NCBI RefSeq assembly: GCF_028746185.1
Contig: NZ_JAQIVH010000007.1
Coordinates: forward strand, 1-64,000
Direction of reading: 5' to 3'
Length of the DNA: 64,000 nucleotides
Source of the DNA: Paenibacillus_E qinlingensis
GTDB lineage: Bacteria; Bacillota; Bacilli; Paenibacillales; NBRC-103111
The position numbers and the translations under genes are program-made. Shown piece by piece: positions 1-7,778 of the stretch. Numbering within the stretch: the stretch's first letter is position 1; every line of letters begins with the position of its first letter. The notes beneath the pieces are model-generated. The model was given only the letters and a program-made list of their open reading frames with translations. It did not search any database and was not told where the DNA came from.

Positions 1-50
1 GCGGCAACGTATGCAGCTGACGAATACTAATCGGTCGAGGGCTTAACCAA
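1..50 (+). rRNA. rrl: 23S ribosomal RNA, 3' end (partial)
   Basis: The first ~50 bases match the conserved 3' terminus of bacterial 23S rRNA (GCTGACGAATACTAATCGG followed by TCGAGGGCTTAACCAA). The rest of the gene lies upstream of the window. The 3' boundary is approximate. A spacer of about 135 bases without tRNA genes separates it from 5S rRNA. Confidence 0.93.
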
Positions 51-187
51 AAACAATCCCAACCAAGTGAAGATAAGCTTTGTAGCGAATTCCGAATACT
101 TGATTGGGACCCAGAAAATCCTAAGTATTTCAAACTTTACGCAAGTTTCGTATCTAGTTTTCAAGGCGCAAACAAACGCTTTGACTG

Positions 188-304
188 TTTGGTGATGATG
201 GCGGAAGGGATCCACGCGTTCCCATCTCGAACACGACCGTTAAGCCTTCCAGCGTCGATGGTACTTGAACCGCAGGGTTCTGGGAGAGTAGAACGTTGCC
301 AAGC
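188..304 (+). rRNA. rrf: 5S ribosomal RNA
   Basis: A 117-base segment begins TTTGGTGATGATGGCGG and ends GTTGCCAAGC, with the typical internal 5S motif CCCATCTCGAACACGA and GATGGTA. The ends TTTGG.../...CCAAGC pair as helix I. It follows 23S in the usual operon order and is followed by a strong terminator. No tRNA cluster follows. Confidence 0.95.
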
Positions 305-311
305 AATTGAA

Positions 312-350
312 AGAGCCTTACTTGGAGTAATCCAAGTAAGGCTCTTTTTT
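312..350 (+). terminator. rRNA operon terminator
   Basis: Perfect hairpin AGAGCCTTACTTGGA / TCCAAGTAAGGCTCT followed by a T-run, immediately after 5S rRNA. Confidence 0.93.
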
Positions 351-406
351 CGCATTTCAGTTTAAGGATACTGAGAGTTCAGGTAAGGTCACCACTCTAT
401 TAACAA

Positions 407-593
407 ATAACTGTATATTCTACAGCTAATTGCACGAATATGCCCTGAGAAATTGATTTAGCTGGAAAACCTCCATCTATTAGCAGCGGAATTACACATT
501 TGAGCCTCATCGTGTAAAATTAACCACACAAAATCCATCTAACTCGATAAATCGGCGAGATATCTCAAAATTAGATGGAGTTTTTCCAGTTAA
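407..593. repeat. Four-unit inverted-repeat element, copy A
   Basis: Four 23-bp imperfect inverted repeats start at 407, 458, 520 and 571. Each has two 9-bp arms around a 5-bp centre: ATAACTGTA/TACAGCTAA, TTAGCTGGA/TCCATCTAT, TTAACCACA/TCCATCTAA and TTAGATGGA/TCCAGTTAA. The gaps between units are 28, 39 and 28 bp. The same geometry recurs at 8770-8956 and 37738-37924 and, with altered cores, at 32937-33124. It is intergenic and I see no ORF. The third unit here is the weakest (about 4 of 9 pairs). Function unknown. Confidence 0.8.
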
Positions 594-651
594 TTGTTTA
601 ATTGAATAGTTAAGATAGGACATTTAATCATTGTGTTAATTCAGCTTCATT

Positions 652-1179
652 TTACTGTACATAACAGGAGGTATCCTTACTTGATATTTTCACTAAACCA
701 GCTTTACGGTAAGGCAGGAAGCGGAACAGCATCCACAACCGCGGGAGAAGCATCCAACAGTGGAAGATCGTCAGGTGGATTAGCCAAGTACCAGGGATCC
801 AAGGATACATGATAAGAATCAAGGCAAGTCCGATGCAGAACAGGTGAAGCTGTACTTTGGTAACAAGACGAACGGATGCATTGCCTTCAGGTAAGAAGCC
901 GGACCAGAAAATGCCCCAGCGATAGGACCAACCACGCATGGCCATGCCGATGGTGAAGTGGAAATAAGCGCGAATGAGCAGGGTGTGGAAGATGAGCACA
1001 AGTGGGTAGCTGACTAGTAGTGGCAGCCAATGAGATGGATCAAACTTGTACAAGAGTAGTAGAATAAGGGACGCATAATAGAGAACTATTTTATATATGG
1101 AATGATAAAATCGCCTCATTAACGTGTAACTGTAAATCGTAGATTGTTTGGATAAATTGGATTCTTGTTTGATTGACAT
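652..1179 (-). CDS. Predicted integral membrane protein of unknown function
   Basis: A 175-residue protein; I do not recognise the family. The start at 1179 is chosen because GGAGGT lies 7 bases upstream of the ATG; a longer open frame to 1251 lacks such a site. The chain has a short charged N-terminus, a hydrophobic segment (KIVLYYASLILLLLYKF), a second (WLPLLVSYPLVLIFHTLLI) and at least one more (FCIGLALILIMYPWI), then a basic, Trp-rich C-terminal part, suggesting three to four membrane passes. It is transcribed toward the rRNA operon, opposite to its neighbours, and ends close to repeat copy A. Confidence 0.7.
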   Translation of the reverse strand: MSIKQESNLSKQSTIYSYTLMRRFYHSIYKIVLYYASLILLLLYKFDPSHWLPLLVSYPLVLIFHTLLIRAYFHFTIGMAMRGWSYRWGIFWSGFLPEGNASVRLVTKVQLHLFCIGLALILIMYPWIPGTWLIHLTIFHCWMLLPRLWMLFRFLPYRKAGLVKISSKDTSCYVQ

Positions 1180-1258
1180 GAATGAGACCTCCGCGCTGCG
1201 GTAACGTGTTATGAAGGTATTATCGGCATCTCCCTGCCAAAATATGAGCATTTAGCTA

Positions 1259-1288
1259 GTTTAGGAGAATCGAGAATCGGACATACTA
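1259..1288 (+). promoter_or_regulatory. Candidate sigma-F promoter of csfB
   Basis: GTTTA, then 15 bases, then GGACATACTA. The second element fits the sigma-F -10 consensus GGnnAnAnTR at every fixed position; the first differs from GYATA at one base. In B. subtilis csfB is forespore-expressed under sigma-F, which fits. Consensus match only. Confidence 0.55.
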
Positions 1289-1314
1289 GTTATAAAAGAT
1301 CGTGGGGTGATCAT

Positions 1315-1515
1315 ATGGAGGAGAATCGGTTTGGACTGTGTATGATTTGTGAGCAGCAGCGGGTTGGCGGGATTCATATTGTGACGGCGTTCATATGTGA
1401 TGAATGTAGCAAGGAGATCGTCAAAACGAGCGTTTCTGACCAGAAATATCCCTTTTTTGTGAATCAGATGAAGAAGGCTTTTTACATGGGAAATTCGAGG
1501 CAGTATATGAATTAA
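1315..1515 (+). CDS. csfB: Sigma-G inhibitor Gin/CsfB
   Basis: A 66-residue zinc-binding anti-sigma factor that keeps sigma-G (and mother-cell sigma-E after engulfment) inactive until the proper stage of sporulation. It shows the family's paired CxxC motifs (CMIC near residue 9, CDEC near residue 29) and the following ETSVSD-like turn (KTSVSDQKYPFFV), close to B. subtilis CsfB (64 residues). The start has GGGGTGAT upstream. A sigma-F-like promoter precedes it and a terminator follows directly, so it is probably a single-gene unit. Confidence 0.88.
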   Translation: MEENRFGLCMICEQQRVGGIHIVTAFICDECSKEIVKTSVSDQKYPFFVNQMKKAFYMGNSRQYMN

Positions 1516-1522
1516 GAGGAGA

Positions 1523-1547
1523 AGCTTCTTTATAGAAGCTTTTTTTG
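1523..1547 (+). terminator. Terminator after csfB
   Basis: Hairpin AGCTTCT/AGAAGCT with loop ttat, followed by seven T. Confidence 0.8.
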
Positions 1548-1583
1548 TTTTTTTATCGGTAATCCACTACTATAGAAGGGAAA

Positions 1584-3137
1584 ATGAAAATTGAAAGCTA
1601 TTGTAGCTGGGGGAGTTTGATCTGTTTGCGCAGCGAACATGTACATAAGGCACGAGCCCCACTGTATGAGGCTTTGGTTGCCCATCACGCTACAAGGCCC
1701 ATTAGCCTGCATGTGCCAGGCCATAAATCAGGGCAAGGACTCCTGGAAGAAGGGGCAAGCTTTCTACAATCGATCATGGCTATTGATTATACAGAAATAA
1801 CGGGCCTGGACGATTTACATCACCCGGAAGGTGTTATTAGGGAGGCAGAGCAGCTCGCGGCAGCATGTTTTGGCGCGGAGGAGACGTATTTTCTCATTGG
1901 AGGAAGCACGGTTGGTAATTTAGCCATGATCGGAGCTGTTTGTCAAAGGGGTGACCTCATTCTTGTTCAAAGGAATGCACATAAATCAGTCATTCATGGA
2001 CTTATGTTGGCAGGTGCGCAAGCTATATTCTTGGCACCAGAGGTCGACGAAGAGACAGGCGTTGCAATAGGTTTGCATATTGAAGTTGTTAAACAAGCCA
2101 TGGAGCAGTATCCAACGGCGAAGGCGTTATTTATAACGAATCCGAATTATTATGGTATCGGCACAGATTTGAAGCCTTTTGCAGAGCTGATGCATGAGAA
2201 AGGAAAGCTACTGCTCGTGGATGAAGCGCATGGTGCGCATTTCGGCTTCCACGAAGAGGTGCCCGCATCAGCCTTAGCCCAAGGCGCTGACGCCGTCGTG
2301 CAGTCTACACATAAGATGCTAACCGCTATGACGATGGGGGCGATGCTGCACGTACAGGGGCCAAGGATCAACCGTAAAGCTCTCCAACAATTGTTGGCGA
2401 TGCTGCAAAGCTCAAGTCCATCCTATCCAATAATGGCATCGTTGGACTTAGCGAGAAAGCGAATGCATACGGAAGGGCATGCGTGGTTGAAACAAGGACT
2501 CAATATGATGAAAGAATTCAGAGAAAAGGTAGAGGCGTTGCAATGTCTCGGTGTCTATCCACGGAGAAATCAGCAGCCAAGCGGTGCGGGAGTCGTCGCA
2601 ACAACAGATCCTTTTAAAATTGCTATTTATGATCCTACCCATAGTGTATCTGGAGCCGATCTCAAAGAACGATTGGAAGCGGAAGGCTGTTATATTGAGA
2701 TGACAGATGGCTATCTGGTTTTATTGGTATTTACCCCTGCTAACTCAAGGGAGGATATGCTGCGTGTAGTCCAAGTTTTAAGCAACATTTGTTTGGACAT
2801 CAGGAACCGTAAGCAGGAACTTCAGGCGCCTATCTCGAATATAATTAAATTACCCACCTACGCACCCATCTCCTCACCAATAAGGTTTGACCATAATGTC
2901 TTGTTTCAAGGGACAACTCAAATGGTTAATATAGAGGAAGCGATCGGGAAGCGTTCAGGTGAGATGGTCATTCCTTATCCGCCAGGTATTCCTTATTTAT
3001 ACCCAGGTGAAGTAATAACGGCTTCTGTAGCTGAGGCACTCGTATTTTTGGCTAGACAGGGCATCAGGTTCCAAGGAACCGATTTTGGACAGACGTACAA
3101 ATTAACTATATACACAGATCACGAAGGGGCTTCGTGA
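1584..3137 (+). CDS. Orn/Lys/Arg decarboxylase family protein (YaaO-like)
   Basis: A 517-residue PLP enzyme of the fold-type I basic amino-acid decarboxylase family (YaaO/SpeA group); substrate cannot be read from sequence. Visible are the N-terminal LHVPGHKSG motif, the PLP-aspartate context LLVDEAHGAHFG, the Schiff-base lysine motif STHK near residue 243, and the C-terminal domain motif PYPPGIPYLYPGE. The N-terminal start is uncertain: the ATG at 1584 has GAAGGG only four bases away, whereas a TTG at 1626 has GGGGGAG at 10 bases and would remove 14 poorly conserved residues. It lies just before tmk as yaaO does in B. subtilis. Confidence 0.88.
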   Translation: MKIESYCSWGSLICLRSEHVHKARAPLYEALVAHHATRPISLHVPGHKSGQGLLEEGASFLQSIMAIDYTEITGLDDLHHPEGVIREAEQLAAACFGAEETYFLIGGSTVGNLAMIGAVCQRGDLILVQRNAHKSVIHGLMLAGAQAIFLAPEVDEETGVAIGLHIEVVKQAMEQYPTAKALFITNPNYYGIGTDLKPFAELMHEKGKLLLVDEAHGAHFGFHEEVPASALAQGADAVVQSTHKMLTAMTMGAMLHVQGPRINRKALQQLLAMLQSSSPSYPIMASLDLARKRMHTEGHAWLKQGLNMMKEFREKVEALQCLGVYPRRNQQPSGAGVVATTDPFKIAIYDPTHSVSGADLKERLEAEGCYIEMTDGYLVLLVFTPANSREDMLRVVQVLSNICLDIRNRKQELQAPISNIIKLPTYAPISSPIRFDHNVLFQGTTQMVNIEEAIGKRSGEMVIPYPPGIPYLYPGEVITASVAEALVFLARQGIRFQGTDFGQTYKLTIYTDHEGAS

Positions 3138-3158
3138 GGCAGTATGCAGGAGGAACAC

Positions 3159-3815
3159 GTGAACGGTATATTCATTACGTTTGAAGGGCCAGATGGCTCC
3201 GGAAAAACAACGCAGCTCAAAAAGATAGCGCTGGAGCTACAAAAGTTAGGACATGACGTTCTTGTTACAAGGGAACCGGGCGGGACTGCAATTAGCGATA
3301 AAATCCGCAGTATTATTCTCGATCCTGTGAATGGGGAGATGGTGGATCAAGCAGAAGTACTGCTTTACGCAGCATCGCGTGCGCAACATGTTCACGAGCT
3401 TATCCTTCCAGCGCTGAAAGCTGGACGAATTGTGCTTTGCGATCGATTTATTGATGCTAGTGTAGCCTACCAATCTTATGGGCTTGGTGTAGATATCGAG
3501 ATGGTGAAGAATATTTCGAAATATGCGAGCTCAGGGCTGCAGGCAACTAGGACGTATATGATGGACGTTCCCGTAGAAGTGAGTTTGGAGCGATTAAATC
3601 AGCGTGCAGGTGCTACGGAGTTTACACAGCAGTTGGATCGCATAGAGCAGAAAAATGTCGATTATCACAGCAGAGTACGAGCGGGCTTCCACCAAATTGC
3701 CACCGATCATCCTGAACGAGTCATCATGATAGATGCTAATCGAGATGTAGAACGCATAGCCGCAGATATATGGCAGGACTGCAAACAGTTGCTTGAGGAA
3801 CATATTTCCGTCTAA
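3159..3815 (+). CDS. tmk: Thymidylate kinase
   Basis: Phosphorylates dTMP to dTDP for DNA synthesis. The 218-residue product starts VNGIFITFEGPDGSGKTTQ, containing the P-loop GPDGSGKT; it also has the TREPGGT (DR(Y/E)PGG-like) motif and CDRFIDASVAYQ. The start is placed at GTG 3159, five bases after AGGAGG and giving the usual family N-terminus; an in-frame ATG at 3144 overlaps that ribosome-binding site. It follows the decarboxylase by 21 bases and heads the tmk-darA-yaaR-holB-ricT-yabA run. Confidence 0.95.
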   Translation: MNGIFITFEGPDGSGKTTQLKKIALELQKLGHDVLVTREPGGTAISDKIRSIILDPVNGEMVDQAEVLLYAASRAQHVHELILPALKAGRIVLCDRFIDASVAYQSYGLGVDIEMVKNISKYASSGLQATRTYMMDVPVEVSLERLNQRAGATEFTQQLDRIEQKNVDYHSRVRAGFHQIATDHPERVIMIDANRDVERIAADIWQDCKQLLEEHISV

Positions 3816-3860
3816 AGCGGAAAACCAATTCTTAGTTTATAATATAAGGAGGCATCACCT

Positions 3861-4190
3861 ATGAAACTAGTCGTAGCCGTTGTTCAGGATAAAGACAGTA
3901 ACCGTCTCTCTAACGCTTTAATTAAGGAAGGGTTTAGAGCCACGAAGTTGGCAAGTACCGGTGGGTTTTTGCGTGCGGGGAATACAACCTTTATGATTGG
4001 TACGGAAGATGATCGAGTGCAAGAGGTGATGCAGGTGATTCGAGCAAATTGTAAAATTCGCGAGCAGCTGGTAACGCCTGTTTCTCCAATGGGAGGAACG
4101 ACAGATTCGTACATTCCATTCCCAGTGGAAGTGCAAGTGGGTGGAGCGGCAGTTTTCGTATTACCAGTTGAGCGATTCGAGCATTTCTAA
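3861..4190 (+). CDS. darA: c-di-AMP receptor DarA (PII-like, YaaQ)
   Basis: A 109-residue PII-like signal protein that binds cyclic di-AMP as a trimer. The sequence closely follows B. subtilis DarA: MKLVVAVVQDKDSNRL, TKLASTGGFLRAGNTTFMIG, PVSPMGG and VGGAAVFVLPV. The downstream partner in the cell is not known for this family. It has a strong site (AAGGAGG) 9 bases before ATG. Together with the c-di-AMP riboswitch at 14261, it gives this window two cyclic di-AMP responsive elements. Confidence 0.93.
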   Translation: MKLVVAVVQDKDSNRLSNALIKEGFRATKLASTGGFLRAGNTTFMIGTEDDRVQEVMQVIRANCKIREQLVTPVSPMGGTTDSYIPFPVEVQVGGAAVFVLPVERFEHF

Positions 4191-4234
4191 GGTATTTCTA
4201 TATATAATCAGCTCTACACAAGGATGGATGCGTC

Positions 4235-4681
4235 TTGAAAATTAACCCGGGGCTGCAGCCCATCGGTAAGAATATTAAAGTTGGTGAGAATGTTCCACCG
4301 CCACAGATGGCACCGCGCAATTTCTCTGATATCATGCAGCAGCATGATGAGAAGTATACGCAGGAACAGTTAACCAAAATGGTACAGCAAATCACACTTC
4401 AAGGTGATCGCTTGTCGAGAGGCATGACAGTTAGAGAGCTTCTGCAATATAAGCTGCTCATTCGTCAGTTTCTCGAAGAAACAGCTCGTCGGGGTGTTAA
4501 CTTAAGAGATACGAAGGGCTGGGATCGTCGCGGCCGTTCGAAGCGATATAAGCTTTTGGAAGCAATCGATCAAGAGCTCCTCTTGTTAGCTGATGAATTA
4601 TTGGAGAATGAGCAGGGGCGGATCGAAATTTTGCATAGAATCGGAGAAATCCGAGGTATGCTGATTAACTTGTTATTTTAA
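4235..4681 (+). CDS. yaaR: YaaR family protein (DUF327)
   Basis: A 148-residue protein of the conserved YaaR/DUF327 family, always found between darA and holB in Bacillales; biochemical role unknown. The start is TTG 4235 with AAGGATGG about seven bases upstream. The chain is mainly helical and charged, with the characteristic central stretch MTVRELLQYKLLIRQFLEE and a basic GWDRRGRSKRYKLLEAID segment. Confidence 0.85.
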   Translation: MKINPGLQPIGKNIKVGENVPPPQMAPRNFSDIMQQHDEKYTQEQLTKMVQQITLQGDRLSRGMTVRELLQYKLLIRQFLEETARRGVNLRDTKGWDRRGRSKRYKLLEAIDQELLLLADELLENEQGRIEILHRIGEIRGMLINLLF

Positions 4682-4696
4682 AAATATAAGTGCGTA

Positions 4697-5689
4697 ATGG
4701 GGCGAAAATCAATGTCCTTTCAAGCTATACCGGGACAAGCGGCAGCCAAACGGCTGCTGCAGAACGGACTGCGTCAAGACAGGCTGTCGCATGCGTATAT
4801 TTTCAGTGGTCCTGTTGGGACAGGGCGTTCCGAAATGGCAACTGCACTCGCTAAAGCGATCTATTGTCAGAAGGGAACGGATGATGCATGCGGCGAATGC
4901 CTGGAATGCCGTAAGGTCGAACATGGCAATCATCCAGATCTCCACATAGTCGCTCCTGAAGGCGCTTCAATTAAAATTGAGCAGATTCGGGAGTTGCAAA
5001 AAGAGTTCGCCTACAGGGCAACAGCGTCCGGAACAAAAATTTATATCCTATACCATGCAGAAAAAATGACGGTACAGGCTGCGAATAGTTTGTTGAAATT
5101 TCTAGAGGAACCGAACTCTCGTGTGGTAGCAATTCTCATCACTGAGAACGGAAATGCGTTGTTACCTACGATACAATCGCGGGCACAATGGATCCAATTT
5201 ACACCAATGGCACGTGAGCAGATGGTGCTCACATTGCTGGAAGAAGGACTTCCAGCGGCATTAGTACAACCTGCAGCACATGTAACAGCAGGTTTGCAAG
5301 CGGCAAGAGATTTAATTGCAGCAAATTGGTTTGCAGAAATGAGAACCGTAATGTTACAATTAGCGAAGGAGACGCTCACACGTTTCCCTACTTCCATGAT
5401 TACCGTACAACAGCGGATTGTGAAAACAGAACTTGCGGATCATGTTTCGGCTTTGTTCGACTTATTGATCCTCTGGTTTAAAGATATGGTGCAGTTGCGC
5501 CTTGAGCGCAGAGACAAGCTTGTATATAATGACCAGCTAGACTGGATGAGCTCCCTCGCGTTAAGTCGCGATGTCTCAGTCTGGGTGCGTATGATGGAGC
5601 AAGCCGTAGATTTACAAAAGCGACTGCGTTCCAATGCCAATTCTCAGCTGGTTATAGAGAAAATGCTCGTGGAGATGCAGGGGGTGTAA
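4697..5689 (+). CDS. holB: DNA polymerase III subunit delta' (HolB)
   Basis: Clamp-loader subunit that helps place the beta clamp on primed DNA. The 330-residue product has SHAYIFSGPVGTGRSEMA (degenerate P-loop; delta' does not need ATPase activity), a four-cysteine zinc module (CGECLECRK plus an upstream Cys near residue 58) and the sensor-like region AANSLLKFLEEPNSR. Start could be ATG 4697 or ATG 4712 (MSFQAIPGQ); neither has a strong ribosome-binding site. The stop is followed one base later by the ricT ATG, indicating translational coupling. Confidence 0.93.
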   Translation: MGRKSMSFQAIPGQAAAKRLLQNGLRQDRLSHAYIFSGPVGTGRSEMATALAKAIYCQKGTDDACGECLECRKVEHGNHPDLHIVAPEGASIKIEQIRELQKEFAYRATASGTKIYILYHAEKMTVQAANSLLKFLEEPNSRVVAILITENGNALLPTIQSRAQWIQFTPMAREQMVLTLLEEGLPAALVQPAAHVTAGLQAARDLIAANWFAEMRTVMLQLAKETLTRFPTSMITVQQRIVKTELADHVSALFDLLILWFKDMVQLRLERRDKLVYNDQLDWMSSLALSRDVSVWVRMMEQAVDLQKRLRSNANSQLVIEKMLVEMQGV

Positions 5690-5690
5690 G

Positions 5691-6494
5691 ATGTACTCAG
5701 TGGTTGGCGTCCGCTTCAAGAAGGCGGGTAAAATATATTATTTTGATCCCATTGATTTACCGATCGAGAAAGAAAGTGCCGTTATTGTAGAGACCGCACG
5801 CGGTGTAGAATACGGCAAGGTCGTAGTGGGCAAAAAGATCGTCAAAGAAAACGATGTGGTTCTGCCACTCAAAAAAGTCATTCGCATTGCGGATGATACG
5901 GATGCTGATTTGGTTGAAGAGAATAAAAAAGCAGCCAAGGATGCTTTCCAAACGTGTCATGATAAAATTAAAGACCATAGTCTTAAGATGAAGCTTGTGG
6001 ACGTAGAGTATACCTTTGACCGCAATAAAATTATTTTTTATTTTACGGCTGAAGGACGCGTCGATTTCCGTGAGCTTGTGAAGGATTTGGCGAGTATTTT
6101 TCGGACAAGAATCGAGCTCCGACAAATTGGTGTGCGTGATGAAGCGAAGATGCTGGGTGGCATAGGTCCGTGTGGGCGAATTCTATGTTGTTCTTCATTC
6201 TTAGGCGATTTCGAGCCAGTCTCCATTAAGATGGCGAAAGATCAGAATCTGTCCTTGAATCCGACCAAAATCTCAGGGTTATGCGGAAGATTAATGTGCT
6301 GCTTGAAATATGAACATGATAACTATGAAAGTGCCAAAGATTCGTTACCGACGGTTGGCCGATTAGTAATTACTTCTTTTGGCAGTGGAAAAGTATTGGG
6401 GCTTAATATTAAAGAACGTACGGCAAAGGTTCAATTGTTTGATCTTGGGAAAGCGCTAGATCTACCATTCGATGATGTTGTTGAACAAGAGTAG
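5691..6494 (+). CDS. ricT: RicT/YaaT, PSP1 domain protein of the RicAFT complex
   Basis: A 267-residue member of the RicA-RicF-RicT complex, which carries iron-sulfur clusters and influences RNase Y mRNA maturation and the Spo0F/Spo0A phosphorelay in B. subtilis. The PSP1 C-terminal domain shows the cysteine-rich motifs GPCGRILCCSSFL and GLCGRLMCCLKYE, around residues 160-205. It begins one base after the holB stop. Placement between holB and yabA is the standard Bacillales arrangement. Confidence 0.94.
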   Translation: MYSVVGVRFKKAGKIYYFDPIDLPIEKESAVIVETARGVEYGKVVVGKKIVKENDVVLPLKKVIRIADDTDADLVEENKKAAKDAFQTCHDKIKDHSLKMKLVDVEYTFDRNKIIFYFTAEGRVDFRELVKDLASIFRTRIELRQIGVRDEAKMLGGIGPCGRILCCSSFLGDFEPVSIKMAKDQNLSLNPTKISGLCGRLMCCLKYEHDNYESAKDSLPTVGRLVITSFGSGKVLGLNIKERTAKVQLFDLGKALDLPFDDVVEQE

Positions 6495-6554
6495 AAGATC
6501 GAGGATCCAAGGAGGCGCTGGCCAGTAAGCATGCATGGCACTAGAGGTGAAAGC

Positions 6555-6899
6555 GTGGATAAACAAGATATTTTTGGACAAATAGATGGAATCGAAGAGC
6601 GAATGGGTACCACGTATGCGGAATTAGGTGCCTTGAAGAAACGGATTATTACCCTCATCGAAGAAAATAAGAGATTAAGCATAGAGAATCAGCAACTCCG
6701 TAAGCTCATCCGCCAAGAGGAGACTGTGGTCGAAGAGCCGACAAGAGATAGGGCTGAGGAACCGGTGCAGTTACCAGGAGCCGGATATGATAATTTAACC
6801 CGCTTATACAATGAAGGATTTCATATTTGCAATGTGTACTATGGACACCTTCGGACCGAGGGAGATTGTTTGTTTTGCTTATCCTTTTTAAATAAATAA
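6555..6899 (+). CDS. yabA: DNA replication initiation control protein YabA
   Basis: A 114-residue regulator that bridges DnaA and the beta clamp and restrains re-initiation. The N-terminal part is a leucine-zipper-like coiled coil (KRIITLIEENKRLSIENQQ), and the C-terminal zinc-binding part reads FHICNVYYGHLRTEGDCLFC. GTG 6555 is chosen: AGGTGA lies six bases upstream and the N-terminus VDKQDIF aligns with the family; the in-frame ATG at 6531 adds eight unusual residues. The gene ends at a strong terminator that closes the tmk-yabA run. Confidence 0.92.
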   Translation: MDKQDIFGQIDGIEERMGTTYAELGALKKRIITLIEENKRLSIENQQLRKLIRQEETVVEEPTRDRAEEPVQLPGAGYDNLTRLYNEGFHICNVYYGHLRTEGDCLFCLSFLNK

Positions 6900-6908
6900 G
6901 ACGCTTGG

Positions 6909-6938
6909 CCGTAGGGGTGTATCCCTTACGGTTTTTTT
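6909..6938 (+). terminator. Terminator after yabA
   Basis: Hairpin CCGTAGGGG/CCCTTACGG followed by seven or more T. Confidence 0.85.
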
Positions 6939-6971
6939 CCATAATAAGCAACAAAGAGAAAGGAAAGACGT

Positions 6972-7733
6972 ATGAAGCAAGTTCCTTTATTACCAACTGA
7001 ACGAATTGATGATTTATTGACATATGATTTGAAAATTATTCAAAGTGACGAAGTGTTCAGCTTCTCGATGGACGCGGTACTCCTAGGGAGGTTCAGCAGT
7101 GTTCCGCCTAAGGGGCGAATCGTAGACTTATGTACAGGTAATGGTGTGGTGGCCCTATTGCTATCAACAAGGACGCGTGCGGAGATCTGGGGCGTTGAGA
7201 TCCAAGAGCGTTTGGCAGATATGGCTGTGCGCAACGCAGAGATTAACGATTTATCGGAACGGCTGCATATGGTGCAGGGCGATTTGAAGTCGATTCATAA
7301 AACGTTGGGACACGGACAATTTGATGTCGTCACCGTGAATCCGCCCTATCTGCCTGTGCCTAATGGGGAGCAGAATAGTAATGCGCATTTTGCGGCGGCG
7401 CGTCATGAGATTTATTGCACGTTAGAGGATGTAATTGCAGCAAGTGCTAAGCTTGTAAAGGCAGGCGGGAAAGTAGCCATGGTACACCGAGCTACGCGGC
7501 TAGTTGATATTATCTGCCTGATGCGACAGTACCGTATTGAACCGAAGCGCATCCGTTATGTACATGCACGTGCGGGAGAAGAAGCGATGATGGTGCTAAT
7601 CGAAGGAATGAAAGATGGTAAGCCAGAAATTCGCACGCTACCGCCGCTGATCGTTTACACAGAAAAGGAAGAATACTGCCAAGAGCTGAAAGACATCTAC
7701 TATGGTGGACGGAGTGCACTGGAGTTCTCGTAG
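6972..7733 (+). CDS. trmN6: tRNA1(Val) (adenine-37-N6)-methyltransferase-like protein (TrmN6/YabB)
   Basis: A 253-residue SAM-dependent methyltransferase of the TrmN6/YabB family, predicted to methylate adenine in tRNA. The SAM-binding motif I is VDLCTGNGVVALLL near residues 50-63, and the catalytic N6-adenine motif is NPPYLPV near residue 122. AGAAAGGAAAG lies upstream of the ATG. It follows the yabA terminator, so it likely has its own promoter, and runs into rsmI as yabB does in B. subtilis. Confidence 0.88.
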   Translation: MKQVPLLPTERIDDLLTYDLKIIQSDEVFSFSMDAVLLGRFSSVPPKGRIVDLCTGNGVVALLLSTRTRAEIWGVEIQERLADMAVRNAEINDLSERLHMVQGDLKSIHKTLGHGQFDVVTVNPPYLPVPNGEQNSNAHFAAARHEIYCTLEDVIAASAKLVKAGGKVAMVHRATRLVDIICLMRQYRIEPKRIRYVHARAGEEAMMVLIEGMKDGKPEIRTLPPLIVYTEKEEYCQELKDIYYGGRSALEFS

Positions 7734-7778
7734 ATTGGCAACCTGTACGATTAATATAAAGTGATGAGGGATTTAACT

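Noticed and set aside
407..593. CRISPR array
   Set aside because: Repeats are only 23 bp, imperfect and palindromic, four per locus with alternating 28/39-bp gaps; no cas genes are near.
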